Shown piece after piece: positions 8,064 to 16,290 of a stretch of 64,000 nucleotides of DNA (positions are counted from its first letter, which is position 1; every line of letters begins with the position of its first letter). The notes beneath the pieces are model-generated. The model had not been told where the DNA came from, searched no databases, and worked only from the letters and a program-made list of their open reading frames with translations. This stretch comes from Herbiconiux moechotypicola. Its GTDB lineage: Bacteria > Actinomycetota > Actinomycetes > Actinomycetales > Microbacteriaceae. Position numbers and translations under genes: made by a program. Location: the NCBI RefSeq assembly GCF_024979255.1, contig NZ_JANLCN010000001.1, forward strand, positions 186,001 to 250,000, written 5' to 3'.

Positions 8064-11000
8064 CCGTCGCGGGCCCTGGCCGGCCCCGGTCCCCGCGACC
8101 GGCCAGGCGTCTTCGCGCGGTCGCCGTGGTGGCCGTGGTGGCGGTGGTGGCGGGTATCTCGGCCGGTGCGGCGCTCGCCGACGGCTACGCCGGTGCCCGG
8201 GTGCAGCCCGACGACGCGGCGATCTGGGTGAGCAGCGCCGTGCACCAGTCCGTCGCGCGTGCCAACACGCTCGTGGGCGAACTCGACACGGCGGTGCGCA
8301 TGGGGTCGTCGTCGCTCACCGTCGCCCAGTCGGGGCGCACGGTCGTCATCGGCGACCTGGGCGCGGGCGAGGCCAGACTTCTCGATCCTGCGACGGCCGA
8401 GGTTCTCGTCGCGGCGCCGTTGCCGAGCGGAACCGACCGGGTCGAGCTCCAGGGGGGCACGATCGTCATGTCGTCTCGGTCCACGGGCGACGTCTGGGCG
8501 GTCGAGGTCGGCGCGCTCGCCTCCTTCGACGCGACGACCACCCCGACCCTTGCTCTCGGTGCGGGCGGTGCGGCGAGCGTGAGCGAAGACGGCTCGATCG
8601 TCGCCGTGTCGCCCTCGGCCGGCGCGGTCTACACGCTTCCCCAGGGATCGAGGGGGGTGGCAGCCGGCTCGGCGGCGATCGACCTGCAGCCCGACGCCGA
8701 CGTCGAGATCGCCGCGGTGGGCGAGAGCTGGGCGGTGCTCGACCGTACCGTGCCGAGAGTGCTCCTCCCGAACGCCGTCGCCCCTCTCGACGCCGTGGAC
8801 GATCCCGCCACGGCGCGGCTGCAGGAGTCGGGGGAGTCGTCGGGGGCGGTGCTCGTGGCCACGTCGAGCGGGTTGCTCGGCGTCGGGCGCGACGGCGCGG
8901 TGGAACGCCTCGCCGACGGCGACGGTCCTCCGGCGGCTCCGACGTGGGTGGGCGGATGCGCGTACGCGGCCTGGAGCGGTTCCGGATACTGGACGGGGTG
9001 CGAGGGCGAGCCGGCCCGCAGCGGCGGGCTCGACGGGCTGTCGTCGAGCTCCCGGCTGGTGTTCGACGGCGACGGGGGTGAACGCCTGCTCGTCTCCGAC
9101 ACGGTCACCGGGCGCAGCTGGGACCTCGCCCGCGCGGGCGCCGTCATCGACGACTGGGAGCCGCTCGTGGCCGCGGCGGCCGACGACGACGCCGCGGGCA
9201 CCACGATCGCCGACCGTGCCGACGAGCTCGACCCCGATCAGCGGCCGCCGGTGGCGGCCGACGACCGGTTCGGGGCTCGACCGGGTCGCGCGACGGTGCT
9301 GCCGGTGCTCCAGAACGACTACGACCCCAACGGCGACGTGATCGTGATCGATGCGGTACAGGTGGCCGATGATGCCGACTACTCCGTCGGCATCGTCTCG
9401 GACCGCCAGCGGCTGCTGGTGACGCTGCCGTCGACCGCGAGCGGCACTCTCGCGCTCGGCTACACCGTCTCCGACGGGCACGGGGGAAGTGCGTCGGCCA
9501 CCGTCTCGGTCGAGGTGCGGACCGACTCCGAGAACTCCCCACCGGTGCAGGTGCGCCAGCGCACGATCGACGTCGTCAGCGGGGGCCGGGCAGAGGTCTC
9601 CGCGCTCTCCGACTGGTACGACCCCGACGGCGACCCGATCGTCGTGCGCACGGCATCGGCGGGGTCGCCCGGTTCGATCGCGGTCGGCCCCGACGGATCG
9701 ATCACGGTGCTCGATCCCGGAATCGAGACAGGCACCTCGCCGGCGGTGATCGTCGTCTCCGACGGAGTCTCCGACACCACGGGCACGGTGTGGATCTCCT
9801 CCACCGCTCCGGAAGACGCGCCCCTGCTCGCCGAGGGCTTCGCCGTCGCCGCGCGCGTGGGCGAGGCAGTGACGCTGTCGCCGCTGGCGCACGTCACCGG
9901 TGCGTCGGGCGGCCTGAGGCTCGGTTCGCTCACCGCGCGGGAGGGCGCGGTGCAGCCCGACTTCCTCACCGGAACGGGGGAGTTCACCCCGGCGAGCGCC
10001 GGCACCACCCTGCTCGAGTACTCCGTGGCCGACGGCGCGCGCTCGGCCTCCGGCGTGATCCGGGTGGTGGCCGAGCCTGCCGCCGAGGCGGGCGCGGCGC
10101 CCGTCACGCTGCCGCACGCCGCCGTGGTGCGCGCGGGCGGCAGCGTCGACGTCGACGTGCTCGCCCTCGACAGCGACCCGGCGGGCGGGGTGCTCCTGGT
10201 CGAGGGCGAGCTCGACGTGCCGGCACCGTATCGGGCCGAGGTGCTCGACCGCCGCACCGTGCGCATCGTGCTCGAGGGCCCGGACCCCGAGGAGTCGGCA
10301 GGGTCGGGCCGCAGCGTCGTGGGCTATCGCGTCACCAACGGCGTGGCCTCCACGGCGGGGACCATCTCCGTCATGGAGGTCTCGGCCGGTGCGACCGCGC
10401 CACCACCGGTGGCGCGCGACGATCGGGCCTCGGTGCGGGCGGGCGACGTGGTCGACATCCCGGTGCTCGCCAACGACCTCCACCCCTTCGGCGACCCGCT
10501 CACCCTCGACCCGGTGCTCCCGAGGAGCCTCGCCTCCGACGCCGGACTGCTCTTCGTGTCGGGGGACCGGCTGCGCTACCTGGCCCCGGGCACTCCGGGC
10601 GACTACACCGCTCTCTACCGGGTCGACGCGCCCGACGGACAGTGGGCGACCGGTTCGGTGACGATCACGGTGCGGGAGGCCGACCTCGACAGCAACAGCC
10701 CGCCGCGGCCCGGGGGGATCGTCGCGCGGGTGGCGGCCGGCGAGACCGTGCGCATCCCGGTCGACCTCGAGGGCGTCGACCCCGACGGCGACTCCGTGCA
10801 GTTCCTCGGTGCGGACTCCGCCCCGGGCAAGGGTGCCGTCACCGATTTCGGTGACGACTGGATGGAGTACACGGCGGGCGAGTATTCCACCGGCACCGAC
10901 CGGTTCGACTACGCCGTGGTCGACCGTCTCGGTGCCCGGGCGGTCGGGATTGCGCGGGTGGGCATCGCCCCCCGAACCGACGACGGCCCCGGAGCGCCCG

Positions 11001-14000
11001 TGGTGGTCGCCGACGAGGTGAGCACCCGGCCCGCGCGCACGGTGCTCGTGCCGGTGCTCGCCAACGACTCCGATCCCGAGGGCGGAGCGCTGAGCGTGGT
11101 GGGGGTCGAGCCGATCGATCCCGGTCAATCGGCGCTCGCCCGCGTGGAGGGCGATCTCGTGGCGGTCGAGGTGCCATCCGCCGAGCACCGGTCGGCGTTC
11201 GTCTACACCGTCTCCGACGATCGGGGTGCGGAGGCCACCGGCGTGCTGATCGTCGATGCGCGCAGCGACGCACCGCTCGCGAGGCCCGTGGTGAGCGACA
11301 CGGTCGTTCCGGTGGAGCAGGTGATGGAGGCCGAGGACGGTGTGATCGACGTCGACGTCCTCCGTTCGGTGTTCTTCGCGGAGGGCGAGGTGAGCCGGCT
11401 GTGGCTCTCGGTCGATCCGGGTTCGGCGCGGGTCGCGCGGGTGGCCGACGGCCGGGTTCGGGTGCAGGTGGCCGACGGACAGCAGATCATCCCGTTCACG
11501 GTCGCCCACCCCGACGATCCCAACGTGCGCTCGAGCGGGTTCGTCTGGGTGCCCGGCCGCGCCGACGCGCTGCCGCAGCGCCGCGTCGACGCCCCCGCCC
11601 TGCGGGTGCGATCGGGCGAGCCGCTCACGATCGAGCTGGCCGACCAGATCGTCGTGGCGGGGGGTGGGAGGCCGGTCGTGGCCGACCGGAGCTCGGTGCG
11701 GGCGACGCACTCCGACGGCGGATCGCTCGTCGTCGACGATGACACCCTCGGTTTCCGCAGTGCCGACGGCTACTTCGGCCCGGCATCGATCTCGGTGGAG
11801 GTGGCCGACGGCACCGGCGGCGACGCCAGGGTCTCGACGATCGTACTGGGCATCACGGTGACCCCGGCCGTCGACCAGCCGCCCCGGTTCGAGGGCGCTG
11901 TGGTCGAGCTGGAGCCGGGGCAGGCCCGTACTCTCGATCTCGTCCGGCTCACCTCCACTCCCGTGGGCACCAGCCCGCCCTCCGGCTTCTCGTTGCTCGA
12001 GCCCGCCTCCGGTGGCTTCACCGCGATGCTGGTGGGCTCGAGGCTCACGCTCACCGCGGCCGACGGCGCCGGCAGAGGTGACTCGGGCTCGTTCACGATC
12101 GGGGTGTCCTCCGCGGCGAGCGCGGGTCGCTCCGGCCGGGTCGAGGTCTCGGTGGTCTCCTCCACCCGGCCGAAGGCGGTGGCCGTCGCCGACACCGTCG
12201 TCGCACCGCGAGGGCGGACCACCAGCATCGACCTGCTCGCCAACGACGCCGCCGGCAATCCGTTCCCCGCGACCCCGCTCCGCCTCGTCGCCGTCCGGGG
12301 GGCCGAGGCCGGCCGGCTTCCCGACGGCGTCCAGGTCGTGCCACGGGGGGAGACGGGCGTGCTCGACGTCACCGTCTCGGCCGACGCGCCCGCAGCCGAC
12401 CTGGCCCTGCACTATCAGGTGCTCGACGCCACCGGCGCGAGCGACCGTGCCGTCTGGGGCTCGGTCTCCGTGAGCGTGCAGGATCGCCCGGAGCCGGTGC
12501 GCTCCGTGGCGGTGACCGGGTTCGGTGACCGAACCCTCACTGTGGCGATCGCTCCGGGTGCGGCACGCAACTCGCCCATCTCGGTGTTCGAGGTCACGGC
12601 CCGCACGCCGTCGGGGGATTCCGTGACCACGGAGTGCGCCAGCACGGTGTGCACGGTCGGCACTCCGGGGAACGGACCGACCGCGGCGGCCACGGTCTCG
12701 GTCTCCGCGCGCAACGCGGTCGGGCTGTCCGACCCGGTGGTGTACGGCTCCGCCGTGTGGAGCGACCTGCTGCCCTCCGTTCCCGTGGCCCTCACCGCCG
12801 CACCGGCCAACGGTACGCTGCTCGCACGATGGTCGCCGAGCACGGTGCCGGCCGGAGGCTCCGCCGTGCAGGAGTACACGGTGTCGGTGGACGGCAGGGC
12901 CCAGTCCACCGTTCCGGCCTCGTCGTGCGAGGCATCGGGCTGCTCCACCGTCATCACCGGGCTCTCGAACGGCACCTCCACCTCGATCGTGATCGGGGCG
13001 CGCAACGGAGCGTACCCGGCGCTCTCCAGCTGGCCCACCGCATCCGTCACCGCCACGCCCTACGGGGCGCCGCGGGCCGGCACGGCCACCGCGGTCGTCG
13101 ATCCCGCAGGGGCGCCCGGCAGCCTCACCGTGGTGTGGCCGGGATTCGAGGGCAACGGAGACCCGGTGTCGGGTTACGTCGTGCAACTGCTCGCACCGGG
13201 CACGACCGCTGTGCCCGGTGGCGCCCAGGCGTGCTCGGTCACGGCGCCCGCTCCCGGCTCCGTGGTCGAGCCCGTGGTGGGCTCCGCCGTGCTCGATCAG
13301 CGGGTTCTCGGTGCGGGAGCCGGGAGTGCCGTGTTCACCGGACTCGACCTCGTCGGTGCGGCCTACCCGGTGGTGGTGTGGGGTCACAACCGCGCGGGAT
13401 GCACGCCGAGCGCCCTCACGACGGCCGTCGTGCTGCCACGACCTGGGCCGGTCGACACCGGCGCCGTGCAGGTCGACATGGTGGTCGAGGGCACGGCGCT
13501 CGAGCCGCGGCTCGTCGCGGCGCCCGCGCCGTCGACCGTCCCCACCACGCGATACCGCGTGCAGCGGGTCGCCGAGGACGGGTCTCCGTTCGGACCGAGC
13601 GCTTCGCTCGCGCTCGGTGAGCTGCCACGCCTGCGCACGGGAGGGGAGTTCGGCGCGCCGTACCGGTTCGTGGTGCAGGCCTGCACCACGTGGAACGGCG
13701 TCGAGGCCTGCGGCGATCCGTCGGGTCCTGTGACCGCACCCGAGCCGAGTCTCACCTTCGCACCCGCAGCCGGCCCCTCCTTCGCGGCAGGGATGTGGCG
13801 CTGGAGCGGGGCGCCCGACAACGGTGACCTCCCGGCGATCTTCACCTGCGGGCCCGACGGCGCGACGCCCTCCCGCGACGTGGTGCCCGAATCGCTCACG
13901 AGCACCACGTGCACACCGGCCGGCTCCACGGGAGGCCCGCCGGGCGGCGACGGCCCGGCCTGGCTGCTCGTCGCCGTCGGCGGCCGCGACTTCGTCTATC

Positions 14001-14017
14001 GTGACCCAGGGGATTGA
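8060..14017 (+). CDS. Giant secreted/anchored Ig-like and Fn3 repeat protein
   Basis: 1985 residues, the largest gene here. An Arg-rich N-terminus followed by a hydrophobic run (AVAVVAVVAVVAGISAGAALA, ~21-41) acts as signal or membrane anchor. Residues ~60-390 are strand-rich with no named domain, perhaps propeller-like. Residues ~395-1470 hold about eleven cadherin/Ig-like repeats of ~98 residues, best seen in PVLQNDYDPNGD, PVLANDLHPFGD, PVDLEGVDPDGD and PVLANDSDPEGG. Three to four Fn3-like domains (~1475-1880) and a C-terminal tail with cysteines follow. No LPXTG or C-terminal anchor is present. It starts with GTG overlapping the kinase stop (GTGA). It is presumably the surface effector or receptor of this operon. 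Confidence 0.88.
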   Translation: MTVAGPGRPRSPRPARRLRAVAVVAVVAVVAGISAGAALADGYAGARVQPDDAAIWVSSAVHQSVARANTLVGELDTAVRMGSSSLTVAQSGRTVVIGDLGAGEARLLDPATAEVLVAAPLPSGTDRVELQGGTIVMSSRSTGDVWAVEVGALASFDATTTPTLALGAGGAASVSEDGSIVAVSPSAGAVYTLPQGSRGVAAGSAAIDLQPDADVEIAAVGESWAVLDRTVPRVLLPNAVAPLDAVDDPATARLQESGESSGAVLVATSSGLLGVGRDGAVERLADGDGPPAAPTWVGGCAYAAWSGSGYWTGCEGEPARSGGLDGLSSSSRLVFDGDGGERLLVSDTVTGRSWDLARAGAVIDDWEPLVAAAADDDAAGTTIADRADELDPDQRPPVAADDRFGARPGRATVLPVLQNDYDPNGDVIVIDAVQVADDADYSVGIVSDRQRLLVTLPSTASGTLALGYTVSDGHGGSASATVSVEVRTDSENSPPVQVRQRTIDVVSGGRAEVSALSDWYDPDGDPIVVRTASAGSPGSIAVGPDGSITVLDPGIETGTSPAVIVVSDGVSDTTGTVWISSTAPEDAPLLAEGFAVAARVGEAVTLSPLAHVTGASGGLRLGSLTAREGAVQPDFLTGTGEFTPASAGTTLLEYSVADGARSASGVIRVVAEPAAEAGAAPVTLPHAAVVRAGGSVDVDVLALDSDPAGGVLLVEGELDVPAPYRAEVLDRRTVRIVLEGPDPEESAGSGRSVVGYRVTNGVASTAGTISVMEVSAGATAPPPVARDDRASVRAGDVVDIPVLANDLHPFGDPLTLDPVLPRSLASDAGLLFVSGDRLRYLAPGTPGDYTALYRVDAPDGQWATGSVTITVREADLDSNSPPRPGGIVARVAAGETVRIPVDLEGVDPDGDSVQFLGADSAPGKGAVTDFGDDWMEYTAGEYSTGTDRFDYAVVDRLGARAVGIARVGIAPRTDDGPGAPVVVADEVSTRPARTVLVPVLANDSDPEGGALSVVGVEPIDPGQSALARVEGDLVAVEVPSAEHRSAFVYTVSDDRGAEATGVLIVDARSDAPLARPVVSDTVVPVEQVMEAEDGVIDVDVLRSVFFAEGEVSRLWLSVDPGSARVARVADGRVRVQVADGQQIIPFTVAHPDDPNVRSSGFVWVPGRADALPQRRVDAPALRVRSGEPLTIELADQIVVAGGGRPVVADRSSVRATHSDGGSLVVDDDTLGFRSADGYFGPASISVEVADGTGGDARVSTIVLGITVTPAVDQPPRFEGAVVELEPGQARTLDLVRLTSTPVGTSPPSGFSLLEPASGGFTAMLVGSRLTLTAADGAGRGDSGSFTIGVSSAASAGRSGRVEVSVVSSTRPKAVAVADTVVAPRGRTTSIDLLANDAAGNPFPATPLRLVAVRGAEAGRLPDGVQVVPRGETGVLDVTVSADAPAADLALHYQVLDATGASDRAVWGSVSVSVQDRPEPVRSVAVTGFGDRTLTVAIAPGAARNSPISVFEVTARTPSGDSVTTECASTVCTVGTPGNGPTAAATVSVSARNAVGLSDPVVYGSAVWSDLLPSVPVALTAAPANGTLLARWSPSTVPAGGSAVQEYTVSVDGRAQSTVPASSCEASGCSTVITGLSNGTSTSIVIGARNGAYPALSSWPTASVTATPYGAPRAGTATAVVDPAGAPGSLTVVWPGFEGNGDPVSGYVVQLLAPGTTAVPGGAQACSVTAPAPGSVVEPVVGSAVLDQRVLGAGAGSAVFTGLDLVGAAYPVVVWGHNRAGCTPSALTTAVVLPRPGPVDTGAVQVDMVVEGTALEPRLVAAPAPSTVPTTRYRVQRVAEDGSPFGPSASLALGELPRLRTGGEFGAPYRFVVQACTTWNGVEACGDPSGPVTAPEPSLTFAPAAGPSFAAGMWRWSGAPDNGDLPAIFTCGPDGATPSRDVVPESLTSTTCTPAGSTGGPPGGDGPAWLLVAVGGRDFVYRDPGD
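9241..12480 (+). repeat. Eleven ~98-residue Ig/cadherin-like protein repeats
   Basis: The core strand of each repeat begins near residues 412, 512, 601, 698, 801, 899, 999, 1094, 1187, 1290 and 1391 of the giant protein, a mean spacing of about 98 residues (294 bases). The acidic DxDPxGD loop, which typically binds calcium, is intact in repeats 1, 2 and 6, partial in 4, 5 and 7, and lost in the others. DNA identity between repeats is low, so the duplications are old. Confidence 0.75.
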
Positions 14018-14026
14018 GGACACACC

Positions 14027-15004
14027 ATGACCACCACCATGACGGCCGAGCAGGCCGGTAGGTTCGCCGACGTCGTCGAACGGCTCGCCGAGAACGTCTC
14101 GCATGCCGTGCAGGGCAAACCCCACGTCGTGCGGCTCGCTCTGGTGACCCTCCTCACCGGAGGGCACCTGCTACTCGAAGACGCCCCCGGCACCGGGAAG
14201 ACCTCGCTGGCCCGCGCCCTGGCCCAGAGCGTGCGCTCGACCACCTCACGCATCCAGTTCACCCCCGACCTGCTGCCCGGCGACATCACCGGCGTGAGCG
14301 TGTTGGACCAGGGCACAGGCCGCTTCGTCTTCCACCCGGGACCGGTGTTCGCGAGCATCGTGCTCGCCGACGAGATCAACCGCGCGTCGCCCAAGACCCA
14401 GTCGGCTCTCCTCGAGGTGATGGAGGAGGGGCGGGTGACCGTCGACGGGGTCTCGCATCCCGTCGGCGAGCCGTTTCTCGTGGTGGCCACCCAGAACCCC
14501 ATCGAGCAGGCCGGCACACACCGCCTCCCCGAGGCGCAGCTCGACCGGTTCCTCATCAAGACCTCGATCGGCTACCCCGACCACGCGACCACCCTGCGCA
14601 TCCTCGAGTCGGCCGCCGAGCCCCCGCACAGCGACCCCCTGCCCTCCATCGTCACCCCGGAAGGCGTCCTCCTCCTCATGGCCGAGGCACGCACGGTGCA
14701 CGTCGAGGCCGCCGTCAACGACTACGTCTCCCGGCTCGTCCAGGCCACTCGCGACGCCCCTGAGACGAGGCTCGGAGCCAGTGTGCGCGCGGCTCTCGGC
14801 CTCGTGCGCGCTGCGAAGACGTACGCCGCCTCGTCGGGCCGGCACTACGTGGTGCCCGACGACGTGAAGGCGCTCGCCGTGCCGGTGCTCGCGCACCGTC
14901 TCGTGCTCGACCCCGAGGCGGAGTTCGACGGAGCCACGTCCGAGGGCGTGGTGGCACGCGCGCTGCTCGACGTGGCCCCGCCCGGGGGCGTCGCCCAGGC
15001 ATGA
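14027..15004 (+). CDS. MoxR-family AAA+ ATPase
   Basis: 325 residues. Walker A EDAPGTGKTSLAR (~49-61), Walker B IVLADEIN, sensor stretch ATQNPIEQAGTHRLPEAQLD with the arginine-finger region and the C-terminal lid are all present, giving a normal-length MoxR. MoxR ATPases are chaperones that usually act with a von Willebrand-type or DUF58 partner, encoded here directly downstream with a four-base overlap (ATGA). TGAGGA nine to ten bases before the ATG serves as ribosome binding site. In this operon it probably assembles or remodels the membrane complex of DUF58, transglutaminase-like and Ig/Fn3 proteins. Confidence 0.95.
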   Translation: MTTTMTAEQAGRFADVVERLAENVSHAVQGKPHVVRLALVTLLTGGHLLLEDAPGTGKTSLARALAQSVRSTTSRIQFTPDLLPGDITGVSVLDQGTGRFVFHPGPVFASIVLADEINRASPKTQSALLEVMEEGRVTVDGVSHPVGEPFLVVATQNPIEQAGTHRLPEAQLDRFLIKTSIGYPDHATTLRILESAAEPPHSDPLPSIVTPEGVLLLMAEARTVHVEAAVNDYVSRLVQATRDAPETRLGASVRAALGLVRAAKTYAASSGRHYVVPDDVKALAVPVLAHRLVLDPEAEFDGATSEGVVARALLDVAPPGGVAQA

Positions 15005-16290
15005 GCACCGGGGAGACCGACAGCACCGAGACCACCGGGCGCACGGCGCGCACCGGGCCTGCCGCGCCGCCCGCCACCACCGGGCCTGCCGCGCCGCCCG
15101 CCACGACCGGTGCGCGCATCGTGGTGAGCCCGGCGGGCTGGTGCGTCGCGGCGACCGCGGCCGTGGGGCTCGTGACGGGTGTCCTCTTCGGCTGGACCGA
15201 ACTGTTCGTCGCGGGAGTCATCTGCGCCCTCGTCGCCCTGGTCTCGGGCCTGTTCCTGCTCGGAGGCACTCCGGTGCAGATCGGGCTGGAGCCTCCGCCG
15301 TCGGAGGTGACCGTCGGAGCGGAGGCGGTCGCGCTGATCACGGTCTCCAACCCCTCGCGCCTCCGGGTTCGCCCCGGAGTGCTCGAGGTGGACATCGACG
15401 GCTCGCGTGTGCCCCTCGTCGTCGGCGCACTCGAAGGGCACGCCACGGTGCGATCGCCGCAACGCGTTCCCACAGGACGCCGGGGAGTGGTGACCCTGGG
15501 CCCGGTCACGGCCATCACGGGCGACCCCCTCGGGCTGGTGCGGCGCGAGGCGGCGAGGTCGGGCACGATCGACGTCGTCGTGCGGCCGGTCACGGTGGCG
15601 CTGGGGAGCGTCGCCCCCGGGCTGTTGCGCGACCTCGAGGGGCTGCCCTCGTCGGTGCTCACCGACAGCGACCTCTCGTTCCACGCGCTGCGGCCGTACA
15701 CCCGGGGAGACGACCTGAGGCACATCCACTGGCGCAGCAGCGCCAAGAGCGGCACGTTCCTGGTGCGCCAGTTCGAGGAGACCAGGCGCAGTCACGTTCT
15801 CGTGCTGCTCGCCACGGCGCCGCACGACCACGCCGACGACGAGGAGTTCGAGCTGGCCGTGAGCACCGCCGCCTCGCTCGGAGTGCGGGCGCTGGCCGAA
15901 GAGACGAGGGTGAGCGTGTTCGCGCCCCGCGCCACCGCCGGCGGTCGGGAGCGGCTCGGACGACTCCGTGGTCACGCGCGCTCCGCGCTGCTCGACGACC
16001 TCGGGCGCGTCACGCGCGCCGAGGGCGCCCCGGGTCTCGAGCGCGTGGCCGGGGAGATCGCCCGGGAGGCCGCCGACGCCTCCGTCGTCTTCGTCTGTGC
16101 CGGTTCGACCGCGAGCGCGGCCCAGCTGCGCGCCGTGTCGGCGATGCTGCCGTCAGGGGCCGAGGTCGTCGCCGTGGTGGCCCGCCCCGCGAGCCCCGGG
16201 CGAGCGGCACGGATGGGGCGGCTGCGCATCCTGAACCTCGGCCGGCTCGCCGAGTTGCCGAGGATGCTCGTGCGGGCGGTCGGACTGTGA
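15001..16290 (+). CDS. DUF58 membrane protein
   Basis: 429 residues. A disordered Thr/Pro/Ala-rich N-terminus contains a nine-residue direct repeat (TGPAAPPAT twice; DNA copies begin at 15051 and 15078). Two membrane segments (~43-90) come next, then a beta-rich region and the DUF58 signature LRPYTRGDDLRHIHWRSSAK (~230-249), followed by a vWA-like half with LVLLATAP. DUF58 proteins are standard partners of MoxR ATPases. Its start overlaps the moxR stop and its own stop overlaps the next gene (GTGA), which argues for fixed stoichiometry. Confidence 0.93.
   Translation: MSTGETDSTETTGRTARTGPAAPPATTGPAAPPATTGARIVVSPAGWCVAATAAVGLVTGVLFGWTELFVAGVICALVALVSGLFLLGGTPVQIGLEPPPSEVTVGAEAVALITVSNPSRLRVRPGVLEVDIDGSRVPLVVGALEGHATVRSPQRVPTGRRGVVTLGPVTAITGDPLGLVRREAARSGTIDVVVRPVTVALGSVAPGLLRDLEGLPSSVLTDSDLSFHALRPYTRGDDLRHIHWRSSAKSGTFLVRQFEETRRSHVLVLLATAPHDHADDEEFELAVSTAASLGVRALAEETRVSVFAPRATAGGRERLGRLRGHARSALLDDLGRVTRAEGAPGLERVAGEIAREAADASVVFVCAGSTASAAQLRAVSAMLPSGAEVVAVVARPASPGRAARMGRLRILNLGRLAELPRMLVRAVGL

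Noticed and set aside
7979-14167. A minus-strand open frame of about 2060 codons opposite the giant surface protein gene
   Set aside because: Its composition is His/Arg/Gly/Glu-rich without any domain and mirrors the third-position GC bias of the plus-strand gene. Ig-like repeats, a signal sequence and operon coupling support the plus strand.
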